A stretch of 12,854 nt of DNA. Source: CAYXWM01 sp964468805. Lineage in GTDB: Bacteria; Bacillota; Clostridia; Lachnospirales; WRBF01. The stretch covers positions 1 through 12,854 of the forward strand of contig CAYXWM010000065.1 in assembly GCA_964468805.1 (NCBI GenBank), given 5' to 3'. The notes under the pieces are model-generated. The model ran no database searches. It was not told the DNA's origin and worked only from the letters and a program-made list of their open reading frames with translations. Of this stretch, positions 4,027-11,661 are shown piece after piece. How positions within the stretch are numbered: the stretch's first letter is position 1; every line of letters begins with the position of its first letter. Both the position numbers and the translations under genes were made by a program.

Positions 4027-5712
4027 CTAATTAGCAAGCTTTAAATCCGAAGCTGATTGTTTCAGTTCGAGAGCGGCGTTTAAAGTAGCGTCTGTAATAG
4101 CAGCTCCGCCCAACAGCCTAGCAATTTCCCTAACAATTTTATCCGGACTTAGTTCATAAACTTCCGTAGAGGTTTTGTTGTCGGCGGTTTGCTTTTCTAT
4201 TAAGAAATGGCTGTCTCCCATAGCGGCAATTTGAGGAAGATGGGTAATGCAGAGTATCTGATAATTTTCGGATATTTCAACCAACTTTTCCGCTACCTTA
4301 TGGGCGGTTCTCCCTGATACACCGGCATCAATTTCATCGAAAACAAAGGTTTCTATGTTGTCTACCTTGGCAAGTACTGACTTTAAGGCGAGCATTATAC
4401 GAGACATTTCTCCGCCGGAGGCAATTTTCGCCAAAGGTTTTAACGGCTCCCCGGGATTTGCGGAAATCAGAAACTCTACTCTATCGTAGCCGTTGGGCGT
4501 AAATTCCTTTTTACGCTCCATAACAATATCAAATTGGGCGTTGTTCATGCCTAAGTCTGACAATACCTGTTCTATACGTTCCTTTATGATTAAGATGGCT
4601 TTTTTTCGTTCATTGCTGATTTGGGCACAACTTTCGGAAATATTTTCTATGCATTGTTTTCTTTCTTTGTTTAATTCGGCTATTATATGCTTGGATTGCT
4701 GTAATCTTTCGGTTTCTGCCGTTAATTTTTCGTGATATTCCAAGATTTCTTTTACGGACATATTATATTTTCGTTTTAAATTATATATTAAATCCAGCCG
4801 ACTTTGGATTTTTTCCAATTCTCCCGGGTCATGTTCCAACTCGCCCGTATATCCTCGTAAATCACGAATAATTTCCGATAATTGAACGGATACGCCGTTT
4901 AAACTTTCCGTTAATTGCTCCATGGAGGGGTCTAGGCGGTTTGCATCTGCCAAGAGCAATTCTGCTTTGGAAATTTTGTCTATGGCAGAGGGTTCTTGGG
5001 AGTCTGTTCCGCTTAATAGTTCCAAGGCTTCCAAGGCGTTTCTCATAAGCCGCTCAAAGGAGTGCAACACGTTGCTTCGTTTTAACAATTTTTCTTCTTC
5101 GTCCTCCTTCAACGAGGCTTCTTCAATTTCACGGATTTGATACTGCATTTGAGCCGGGTCTTTTGAGTTGCCTTTGAGTTCGAAAATTTCCTTGGCAATT
5201 TCTTTATAGCGTTTAATTTGCTCGTGAAGACCCAGTTTTATAGGTTCTAGGGTATCTCCGCAAAACTTGTCCAACAATTCCACATGGCGATTGGGATTTA
5301 ATAAGCTTTGATGCTCGTGTTGACCGTGCAAATCCACCAGCATAGGAGATATTTCCTTTAATATGGCAAGAGAGACGGATTTTCCGTTAAGTTTGCAGCT
5401 TGTTTTGCCCCCGGAAGTTACAGAGCGGCTGATTAAAAGCATATTATCGCTTTCCATGGGAATATCCAGAGATTCCAGCGTTTGAGCAACTGCGGAGTTA
5501 TTGATTGAGAACATTCCTTCTACAGATGCTTGATCCGAGCCTTGTCTGATAAAGTCTTTCCCGGTACGATTACCCAATAAAAAATTGACAGACCCAATCA
5601 GCATGGATTTTCCTGCTCCGGTTTCCCCGGAAAGTATATTTAAGCCCTTGTTAAAAGTTAGTTCTGCCGACTCTATCAATGCAACATTGCGTACCTGCAA
5701 CCACTCAATCAA
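4027..5712 (-). CDS. recN: RecN, SMC-like DNA repair ATPase
   Basis: RecN helps process and hold together DNA ends during double-strand break repair. At 561 aa it has the family's usual size. The Walker A motif GETGAGKS is at 29-36 and the family's LVDLHGQHEHQSLLNP follows at about 126-140. A long charged coiled coil fills the middle (about 150-400). The ABC signature ASGGEMSR is at 431-438, Walker B FVFDEIDAG at 456-464, and the ITHLPQIA switch at 489-496. The start is TTG, chosen because GGAGGTG stands 5 nt before it, the N-terminus matches the family (MIEWLQVRNVALIE), and no ATG lies nearby. It follows argR after 87 nt, a pairing common in Firmicutes, and ends the operon before a terminator. 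All catalytic motifs are intact. Confidence 0.97.
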   Translation of the reverse strand: MIEWLQVRNVALIESAELTFNKGLNILSGETGAGKSMLIGSVNFLLGNRTGKDFIRQGSDQASVEGMFSINNSAVAQTLESLDIPMESDNMLLISRSVTSGGKTSCKLNGKSVSLAILKEISPMLVDLHGQHEHQSLLNPNRHVELLDKFCGDTLEPIKLGLHEQIKRYKEIAKEIFELKGNSKDPAQMQYQIREIEEASLKEDEEEKLLKRSNVLHSFERLMRNALEALELLSGTDSQEPSAIDKISKAELLLADANRLDPSMEQLTESLNGVSVQLSEIIRDLRGYTGELEHDPGELEKIQSRLDLIYNLKRKYNMSVKEILEYHEKLTAETERLQQSKHIIAELNKERKQCIENISESCAQISNERKKAILIIKERIEQVLSDLGMNNAQFDIVMERKKEFTPNGYDRVEFLISANPGEPLKPLAKIASGGEMSRIMLALKSVLAKVDNIETFVFDEIDAGVSGRTAHKVAEKLVEISENYQILCITHLPQIAAMGDSHFLIEKQTADNKTSTEVYELSPDKIVREIARLLGGAAITDATLNAALELKQSASDLKLAN

Positions 5713-5799
5713 ATAACCACCTCCGAGCTGTATTTTTATAATTTTTTCCTCATGAGTCTTGAGGAACGGTTCAAGTAATTTTCCCTACACTTAGGTATC

Positions 5800-6273
5800 T
5801 TAGGGACTATCTTCTGTTTGCAGCATAATTTTTATGCTTCTTAATTTTTCTGTTAGAAGGTTTGCTTTTTTTTCTGACTTTACGGCACAAAAAATTGTAT
5901 CGTCTCCTGCAATGGAACCTATAATTTCCGGCTCACTCATTGCATCCAAAGCGGCTGCTATAGCCATAGCCATGCCGGACAGGGTTTTTATTACTATAAG
6001 ATTTTGTGCGGATTCAATGGAAATTACGCCCTCGGCAAAAATTCTGTTTAAACTTTTGGAGATTTCCGGGTTCACCGGCTGTTTTAAAGTATAAACCAGC
6101 TTACCCTCATTTGAAGTATGCTTAACCAATTTCAATTCTCGGATATCCCTGGAAACGGTAGCCTGTGTAACTTCAAAGCCCGCTTCGTTCAGTAACCGGG
6201 CAAGTTCTCCCTGGGTTTCAACGCCACGTTCCGCTATTAATTTCTTAATCATTTCGTGTCGTTTATATTTCAT
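5800..6273 (-). CDS. argR: Arginine repressor ArgR/AhrC
   Basis: A transcription factor that binds ARG operators when arginine is present, normally as a hexamer. The 157 aa fit the family. The N-terminal winged helix (1-70) carries TQATVSRDIRELKLVK at 36-51, the recognition helix. The C-terminal arginine-binding and oligomerisation domain has NLIVIKTLSGMAMAIAAALD (91-110) and GSIAGDDTIF (119-128), whose paired aspartates contact arginine. ATG follows GGTGA. It lies 65 nt after nadK with a promoter-like TATAAT in the gap, so it may also be transcribed on its own and could regulate itself. No arginine genes are in the window; the gene's place here follows the conserved nadK-argR-recN order. Confidence 0.96.
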   Translation of the reverse strand: MKYKRHEMIKKLIAERGVETQGELARLLNEAGFEVTQATVSRDIRELKLVKHTSNEGKLVYTLKQPVNPEISKSLNRIFAEGVISIESAQNLIVIKTLSGMAMAIAAALDAMSEPEIIGSIAGDDTIFCAVKSEKKANLLTEKLRSIKIMLQTEDSP

Positions 6274-6287
6274 TGCTCACCATCCGG

Positions 6288-6329
6288 TTAAGAGAATTTT
6301 ATTATACTGAAGATTCTTAACATTTATAA
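6288..6329 (-). promoter_or_regulatory. Possible argR promoter with overlapping inverted repeat
   Basis: TATAAT (6306-6301) lies 28 nt before the argR start, with a weak TTATAA at 17 nt spacing as -35. Arms TTAAGA (6320-6315) and TCTTAA (6293-6288) flank the -10 box. The stretch ATAATAAAATTC is loosely similar to the AT-rich Bacillus ARG box. Autoregulation by ArgR would fit but is inferred. Confidence 0.35.
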
Positions 6330-6338
6330 ATTTTATCC

Positions 6339-7199
6339 CTAGTCAACCAACTTTTGCCTTAATATATTATAAAACCCTCGGTCTTGGGTTTTTATAATTC
6401 TAGTATAATACTCCGAACGGCGAATGGTTATAATATCTCCGTTCTTTAAGTGGTTTGCGTTTTCACCGTCCAAAGCAAGACGGCTGTCGTTATAGGGGTT
6501 TTCCAACACTTCTATAGATATAACATCTTCCGAGGATACAACAGAAGGTCGGGTATAGAGCATATGAGGGCATATTAGGGTGATAGCCATAATCTCCATA
6601 TCGGGCTTTAAAATAGGACCGCCGGCAGAAAGATTATAGGCAGTGGAGCCGGTGGGAGTTGATATGACGATACCGTCTGAACGATATGTATCCACATATT
6701 CACCGTTAAATTTCAGCTTTATGGTAATCATTTTAGAGGATAAACCCTTGGAAACACACACATCATTTAAAGCTATGCCTATATCTGTAGGGGTTTCCCC
6801 GGTGTTTTCCGAGGTAAGAGCTACCTGTAACATTAGGCGTTTTTCTATTTTATAGTTACCTTCAAAAACTTTGGTCAGGCTTTCAAAGGCACCAGATTTT
6901 TCCACGTCCGTTAAATAACCCAATCGACCCAGATTGATACCGATTAAAGGAGTGTCATAAACGGCGGCGGTTTTAGCCGCTCGCAATATGGTTCCGTCGC
7001 CGCCCAGTACTGTCAAAAAATCAGAATACCTAAAAATATCGTCTTTTATCGTTGCGTATTCCATGCAACCCAATTCTTTTGCCACATCTTGGGTCAAAAG
7101 AGGCTTAATGTCATTGCTCAATAACCAATCCAACAGCTTTTTTGTAAATTCCAGCCCTTTGTCTCTATCAGAATTTGGCAGTATACCAACTGTTTTCAT
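6339..7199 (-). CDS. nadK: NAD kinase
   Basis: Phosphorylates NAD to NADP in the cytosol, using ATP or polyphosphate. The 286-aa protein shows the family marks in order: the GGDGT motif at 66-70 (within VLGGDGTILRAAK), GINLGRLGYLTDVE at 87-100, the ALNDV segment at 143-147, SDGIVISTPTGSTAYNLSAG at 174-193, and LALDGE at 241-246. The ATG overlaps the tlyA stop as ATGA, so its translation is probably coupled to tlyA. This position between tlyA and argR is conserved in Clostridia and Bacilli. Nothing is truncated. Confidence 0.97.
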   Translation of the reverse strand: MKTVGILPNSDRDKGLEFTKKLLDWLLSNDIKPLLTQDVAKELGCMEYATIKDDIFRYSDFLTVLGGDGTILRAAKTAAVYDTPLIGINLGRLGYLTDVEKSGAFESLTKVFEGNYKIEKRLMLQVALTSENTGETPTDIGIALNDVCVSKGLSSKMITIKLKFNGEYVDTYRSDGIVISTPTGSTAYNLSAGGPILKPDMEIMAITLICPHMLYTRPSVVSSEDVISIEVLENPYNDSRLALDGENANHLKNGDIITIRRSEYYTRIIKTQDRGFYNILRQKLVD

Positions 7200-7987
7200 A
7201 CAACACCCTCTAAAGCTTCCGTCACTGTAGCTTTTATATTATAACTGCGATTGTTTTCAGTGAATTTTAAATGAATTAAGTATTCAATATTTCCGTTAGA
7301 GCCTTTAATGGGAGAAAAACCTAATCCCCAAGTAAAAAGCTTGTTTTCCTTTGCAAAAGCAATAATATCGCCTATTACCCTAATGTGTTCTGCCGGATTT
7401 TTAACAATGCCGTTTTTACCTACCTTACCCTTACCCACTTCAAATTGAGGTTTTATCAAACAAACCAAGTCACCCTCCGGTTTAAGCAGGTCGGCAACGG
7501 GCTTTAAAATCTTTGTAAGGGATATAAAGGAAAGATCGGCACAAATAAAATCTACCTTTTCGCCCAAAAGCTCCGGGGTTAAATCTTTGGCGTTTAACCC
7601 CTCTTTTAAGACTATTTTTTCGTGCCCCAACAATTTTTCCGCAAGTTGAGCCTTGCCGGAGTCTATGGCATAGACTTTGACTGCATTATTTTGCAACAAA
7701 CAATCAGTAAAGCCTCCTGTTGAAGCACCTATATCAGCACAAACTTTTCCGGTTATATCTATTTTAAATTCTTTTAAGGCCTTGGCAAGTTTATAACCAC
7801 CTCGGCTAACATATGTTTCCTCGGGTAGAACTAAATCCAATACGGTTTCCGCCGGAAGTTTTAAGGAGGTTTTTGCTACGGTTTTACCCTCTGCAAAAAC
7901 CCTGCCTTGAACTATATATTCCTGAGCCAAAGCCCTGGAAATTCCCTTTTGTTTTGATAATAAAATATCTGCTCTTTCCGTATTCAT
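7196..7987 (-). CDS. tlyA: TlyA family S4-FtsJ methyltransferase (putative rRNA 2'-O-methyltransferase)
   Basis: An N-terminal S4-like RNA-binding domain (about 1-58) is followed by a Rossmann methyltransferase domain. Family motifs are SRGGYKL (61-67), the SAM-binding DIGASTGGFTD (85-95), VYAIDSGKAQL (105-115), ADLSFISL (150-157) and LIKPQFE (177-183). In mycobacteria TlyA 2'-O-methylates 16S and 23S rRNA; in other Firmicutes, where the gene is also called yqxC, the target is less clear. The 263 aa are a normal length. ATGA overlaps join it to dxs upstream and nadK downstream. Reports of hemolysin activity for TlyA relatives are not supported by anything here; methyltransferase is the better reading. 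Confidence 0.94.
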   Translation of the reverse strand: MNTERADILLSKQKGISRALAQEYIVQGRVFAEGKTVAKTSLKLPAETVLDLVLPEETYVSRGGYKLAKALKEFKIDITGKVCADIGASTGGFTDCLLQNNAVKVYAIDSGKAQLAEKLLGHEKIVLKEGLNAKDLTPELLGEKVDFICADLSFISLTKILKPVADLLKPEGDLVCLIKPQFEVGKGKVGKNGIVKNPAEHIRVIGDIIAFAKENKLFTWGLGFSPIKGSNGNIEYLIHLKFTENNRSYNIKATVTEALEGVV

Positions 7988-9843
7988 AGGATTTCCTGAA
8001 TTTTGGAATGAATACTTTCCGCATCCATTCCGTACTGTTTGAAAATTTCGTCTCGAGTTCCGTGCTTAATAAATTCATCGGGAAAGGCGAAAACATGAAG
8101 TTTTCCTGTATCTATATTTTGGTTTCTCATTTCCTCCGCAACCAAGGAACCGAATCCGCCTGTTTTATTGGCATCCTCCAAGATAAAAACCCGGTCGTAA
8201 TCCTTTAAATCGCTTACCATGCGTTTATCCAAGGGTTTGATAAATCTGGCGTTTATCAGCGTGGGAATATGTCCGTCTTTAACAAGGCGTTGATATACGT
8301 CATGCGCCGTGTCTGCCATGGCTCCCAGAGAAATAACTGCGATTTTAGAGCCTTGGTATAGGGTTTCGGATTTGCCTTGTTCAATGGGAGTTTGCATATC
8401 TTCAAACAGATTGGAAGCGGCGGCTCTGGGAAAACGTATGGCTACCGGTGAATTAAGTTTAACTGCGTATTTAAGCATAGCTGTCAATTCAGCCGCGTTT
8501 TTCGGAGACATAACGGTGATGTTGGGAATGTGGCTTAAAAAGGCTATATCAAACATACCTTGGTGTGTTTCACCGTCTCTGCCTACAACTCCCGCTCTGT
8601 CAATAGCAAAAATAACGTGTAAATTTTGCAGGCAAACATCATGCAATATCTGGTCGTAGGCACGTTGCAGGAAGGTTGAGTATATTGCTACCACGGGAAT
8701 AAGCCCCTCTTTAGCCAAACCTGCGGCGAAAGTAACCGCGTGGGGTTCCGCAATACCTACGTCGAAAATTCTGTGAGGAAAGGTCTTTTCAAAATTCTCC
8801 AATCCGGTGCCCTGAACCATAGCCGCTGTTATTGCAACCGTTTTGCTTTCGGTTTTGGCGATTTCAGTTAATGCCGAGCCGAATATATTGGAATATGTAT
8901 GCTGTTTTGTAGCGGACATGGGCTTACCGGTCTTGATATTAAAAGAATCTATACCGTGGAAAGCGGCAGGTGCCCTTTCGGCTTGAATGTAGCCCTTACC
9001 TTTGGTTGTATATACATGCAACAAAACAGGGCGATTCATATGCTTTAGTTTATTTAAAATTGAAATTAAGTCCATCAAACAATGACCGTTTATGGGTCCT
9101 ATATACTTAAAGCCCAGTTCTTCAAACAAAGCACCGGGAACAAATAAATATTTTATGCTGTTTTTGGTCTTTTCTATGGCATCGCTTATACCCTTGCCCA
9201 CAAAAGGTATTTTTTGGAGCAGGTCAGCAGTGTCTTCTTTTACATTCAAATAAGGGCGAGCGGTACGCAGAGCATTTAAACTGCGAGCCATAGCACCCAC
9301 GTTTTCTGAAATAGACATTTGATTGTCGTTGAGAATTACAATAAAGTTGCCCTTGAATCTGCCGGCATTGTTTAACCCTTCGTAAGCCAAACCGCCGGTT
9401 AAGGAACCGTCACCGATAACGGAAATTACGCTGTGATCTTCTCCCTTTAATTCACGGGCACAACACATACCCAAGCCGGCTGAAATGGAGGTTGAGCTGT
9501 GTCCGGTACCGAAGGCATCATGTTCGGATTCGTCAGGACGAGGAAACCCGCTTAAACCGTTGCGTTGGCGTATAGTTTCCAGTTCCTTTCGGCGACCGGT
9601 TAGGATTTTGTGTATATAGCTTTGATGTCCCACGTCCCAAATAATCTTGTCATCAGGGGTGTTAAAGCAATAATGCAAAGCTACCGTAAGCTCGACCACT
9701 CCCAAATTGGACGCCAAATGTCCGCCGGTATTTGCCAAAGTCTTAACCAAATACCTGCGTAATTCCGTACAGAGGCATTTCAGTTCTTTCGGTGTAAGAT
9801 TTTTTAAGTCGTCCGGCGATTCGATTTTATCTAAATATCCCAT
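7984..9843 (-). CDS. dxs: 1-deoxy-D-xylulose-5-phosphate synthase
   Basis: Thiamine-diphosphate enzyme that condenses pyruvate and glyceraldehyde 3-phosphate in the first step of the MEP isoprenoid pathway. The 619 aa are complete. Visible motifs: GGHLASNLGVVELTVALH (40-57), VGHQSYIHKILTGR (71-84), the cofactor and Mg-binding GDGSLTGG (144-151) with NDNQMSIS (172-179), the catalytic glutamate in DVGIAEPHAV (361-370), and DRAGVVGRDGETHQGMFD (415-432). The C-terminal transketolase-like domain includes RFIKPLD. ATG is preceded by GGAGAT. A 106-nt gap separates it from the DUF212 gene, with a GGTTTAAG/CTTAAACC inverted repeat in it. Pairing with ispA in one operon links precursor entry and prenyl chain elongation. 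Confidence 0.98.
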   Translation of the reverse strand: MGYLDKIESPDDLKNLTPKELKCLCTELRRYLVKTLANTGGHLASNLGVVELTVALHYCFNTPDDKIIWDVGHQSYIHKILTGRRKELETIRQRNGLSGFPRPDESEHDAFGTGHSSTSISAGLGMCCARELKGEDHSVISVIGDGSLTGGLAYEGLNNAGRFKGNFIVILNDNQMSISENVGAMARSLNALRTARPYLNVKEDTADLLQKIPFVGKGISDAIEKTKNSIKYLFVPGALFEELGFKYIGPINGHCLMDLISILNKLKHMNRPVLLHVYTTKGKGYIQAERAPAAFHGIDSFNIKTGKPMSATKQHTYSNIFGSALTEIAKTESKTVAITAAMVQGTGLENFEKTFPHRIFDVGIAEPHAVTFAAGLAKEGLIPVVAIYSTFLQRAYDQILHDVCLQNLHVIFAIDRAGVVGRDGETHQGMFDIAFLSHIPNITVMSPKNAAELTAMLKYAVKLNSPVAIRFPRAAASNLFEDMQTPIEQGKSETLYQGSKIAVISLGAMADTAHDVYQRLVKDGHIPTLINARFIKPLDKRMVSDLKDYDRVFILEDANKTGGFGSLVAEEMRNQNIDTGKLHVFAFPDEFIKHGTRDEIFKQYGMDAESIHSKIQEIL

Positions 9844-9949
9844 TTTTTATCTCCATACTGCCAAGATGTTTGTTAGTACAGCGGTTTAAGTTAAAATGAA
9901 CTAAAGCAATTACAATCCATTACAATTAATCTTAAACCACTATACTGTA

Positions 9950-10399
9950 TCAACCGAAAAATATTATGGCCACAACTATGCCCAAAATACTGCCGGCAAA
10001 TACTTCTATGGGAGAATGTCCCAAGAGTTCCTTCAGTTTTTTATCCAGAGAAACCCCCGTATTTTCAAAGCTTTCCAGCAGCATATTCAATACTTCGGCT
10101 TGCTTTCCGGCGGCACGGCGTACACCGGCGGCATCGTACATTACTATAAGACTGACCACGGCACTCATGGCAAACAAAGCAGAGTTAAAGCCCAATATAA
10201 GACCGATTGAGGTGGTCATGGCGGTAACAAAGGACGTATGAGAGCTGGGCATACCGCCGGAGCCTAAAATCAATTGCCACTTTATTTTCTTTATCCTTAA
10301 CAATTCTCGGAGCATCTTTATAAGCTGGGCAATAAACCAAGCCAAAACCGATACCCAAAGTATTTTATTTTGTGATAATTCATTAAATATACGAGACAA
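9950..10399 (-). CDS. Divergent PAP2 family membrane protein (DUF212, YuiD-like)
   Basis: A 149-aa integral membrane protein with about three to four hydrophobic segments. Motifs of the DUF212 family, distantly related to acid phosphatase/haloperoxidases, are GSGGMPSSHTSFVTAM (about 46-61), YDAAGVRRAAGKQAEVLN (about 88-105) and LLGHSPIEVFAGSILGI (about 124-140). The PSSH and GHSPIEV histidines match the phosphatase-type active site, so a lipid or isoprenoid phosphate substrate is tempting given dxs and ispA on either side, but this is inference; no substrate is established that I know of. The start is TTG with AGGAGG 7 nt upstream, matching the protein's expected N-terminus. A promoter-like TATAAT lies upstream. 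Confidence 0.9.
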   Translation of the reverse strand: MSRIFNELSQNKILWVSVLAWFIAQLIKMLRELLRIKKIKWQLILGSGGMPSSHTSFVTAMTTSIGLILGFNSALFAMSAVVSLIVMYDAAGVRRAAGKQAEVLNMLLESFENTGVSLDKKLKELLGHSPIEVFAGSILGIVVAIIFFG

Positions 10400-10422
10400 A
10401 TAATGTCCTCCTGTTGAGAAAA

Positions 10423-10450
10423 ATTATATTGAATATTTTTCTGTATACAA
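10423..10450 (-). promoter_or_regulatory. Possible internal promoter before the DUF212 gene
   Basis: TTGTAT (10450-10445), 16 nt, TATAAT (10428-10423), ending 23 nt before the TTG start, in the 82-nt gap after ispA. The -10 is perfect, the -35 matches only TTG. It could give extra expression of the DUF212-dxs-tlyA-nadK part of the operon. Confidence 0.4.
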
Positions 10451-10481
10451 AATGTAATGCTAATTCTTAGGTTACTTCAGT

Positions 10482-11357
10482 TTATATGCCGTTTAATAAA
10501 TTTTCGGCTATTTGTTCAAGTAAATTGTTGTTTTTTAATGTTTTGAAAATATCTATGGCTTCCGAAATAGCGGAAACAAAATCTTGTTTGGATTTTTCCG
10601 TGCCGTGAACGGACACATAGGTAAGTTTATCGTTTTTTATATCGGAATTTATGGGTTTGCCCAACTCTGATTCTGTGCTTGTTATATCCAGTATATCGTC
10701 TCTGATTTGGAAAGATATTCCCAAGTTCATGCCCGCTTTGGAAAGAAGATTTATTTGTTCCTCGTTGGCGTTGCCCAAAACTGCTCCGGCTACCGTTGCT
10801 GCCTGTATTAATTTTGCGGTTTTGTTTGTAATAATATACATCAGTCTTGAGGAATCCGAATTGCTTTCGGAAGTTATATCCACAGCTTGTCCGGCAACCA
10901 TTCCTCGGGAGCCGGCGGCTAGGGCTATAATCTGCATGGCACGTACATTGTTTGGCGTAAAATTTTTAAGACAATGCTCGGACATAATTTCATAAGCCAG
11001 ATTTAACAATCCGTCTCCGGCCAGTATAGCCATGGCTTCGCCGAATTTTATATGATTGGTAGGCATACCCCGACGTAAGTCGTCATCGTCCATGGCAGGC
11101 AAGTCGTCGTGTATTAAGGAATAGGTATGAATAAACTCCAAGGCACAGGCAAAGGGCAGAGCAGATTCTATATTACCGCCTACCGCTTCACAGGCAGCCA
11201 ACATAAGCAAGGGTCTTATTCTTTTACCCCCGGCATAAACGCTGTATGCCATGGATTCAAATAATATTTCCGGATAGGTTATTTTTAAATATTTTTCCAG
11301 TTCTTTATCTATAATTTTTTTCTTGGTTTTTAAGTTTTCTTCAAAGATATTTTTCAA
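10482..11357 (-). CDS. ispA: Farnesyl diphosphate synthase (short-chain prenyltransferase)
   Basis: Adds isopentenyl diphosphate units to allylic diphosphates, giving farnesyl (possibly geranylgeranyl) diphosphate for quinones and undecaprenyl carriers. The 291 aa show YAGGKRIRPLL (41-51), the first aspartate-rich motif in SLIHDDLPAMDDDDLRRG (80-97) with the two-residue insertion typical of bacterial type II FPP synthases, GMVAGQ (152-157), NKTAKLI (178-184) and the second motif FQIRDDILD (216-224), then GKPINSDIKNDKLTYV. The start is a TTG: no ATG or GTG lies in frame nearby, GGTGA stands just before it, and the N-terminus aligns with the family. It follows xseB after 23 nt. Exact chain length cannot be read from sequence alone. 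Confidence 0.95.
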   Translation of the reverse strand: MKNIFEENLKTKKKIIDKELEKYLKITYPEILFESMAYSVYAGGKRIRPLLMLAACEAVGGNIESALPFACALEFIHTYSLIHDDLPAMDDDDLRRGMPTNHIKFGEAMAILAGDGLLNLAYEIMSEHCLKNFTPNNVRAMQIIALAAGSRGMVAGQAVDITSESNSDSSRLMYIITNKTAKLIQAATVAGAVLGNANEEQINLLSKAGMNLGISFQIRDDILDITSTESELGKPINSDIKNDKLTYVSVHGTEKSKQDFVSAISEAIDIFKTLKNNNLLEQIAENLLNGI

Positions 11358-11380
11358 AGGGTCACCGCTTTTCGGTCTTT

Positions 11381-11620
11381 TTATATAATCTCTTTGTTTT
11401 CGGTATTTAGGGGCTTTTGAGTAAACAGCCCGTCTGCCTTTTCTTGTAAAACCAAAATTTCATTTTCTATGCTGTTTAAACTTTCGCAACACATTACCGA
11501 AAGCTTTATTCCTTCTTTATACAATTTTATGGATTCTTCCAAGGATACGTCTCCTTGTTCTATGGCGTTTACTATTTCCGTCAGTTCGGACATGGATTGG
11601 CTGAACGTTTTTTTTGGCAT
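11381..11620 (-). CDS. xseB: Exonuclease VII small subunit
   Basis: The small subunit, bound in several copies along the helical part of XseA, is required for degradation of single-stranded DNA from both ends. The 79-aa helical protein has the family pattern FSQSMSELTEIVNAIEQGDV (6-25), then SLEESIKLYKEGIKL (26-40) and a second helix with two adjacent cysteines (44-45). ATG has a GGGG-type site (AGGGGATACGA). It begins 41 nt after xseA, so the subunits are made together. Confidence 0.95.
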   Translation of the reverse strand: MPKKTFSQSMSELTEIVNAIEQGDVSLEESIKLYKEGIKLSVMCCESLNSIENEILVLQEKADGLFTQKPLNTENKEII

Positions 11621-11661
11621 TCGTATCCCCTAATTTTTTCTATGATTAACTGTAAAAAAGA

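Noticed and set aside
8309..8659. Plus-strand open frame of 116 codons
   Set aside because: Antisense to the conserved transketolase domain of dxs.
792..9889. Exact 12-mer ACAGCGGTTTAA at 792-803 and 9878-9889
   Set aside because: Too short and isolated to call a repeat family; flanks do not match.
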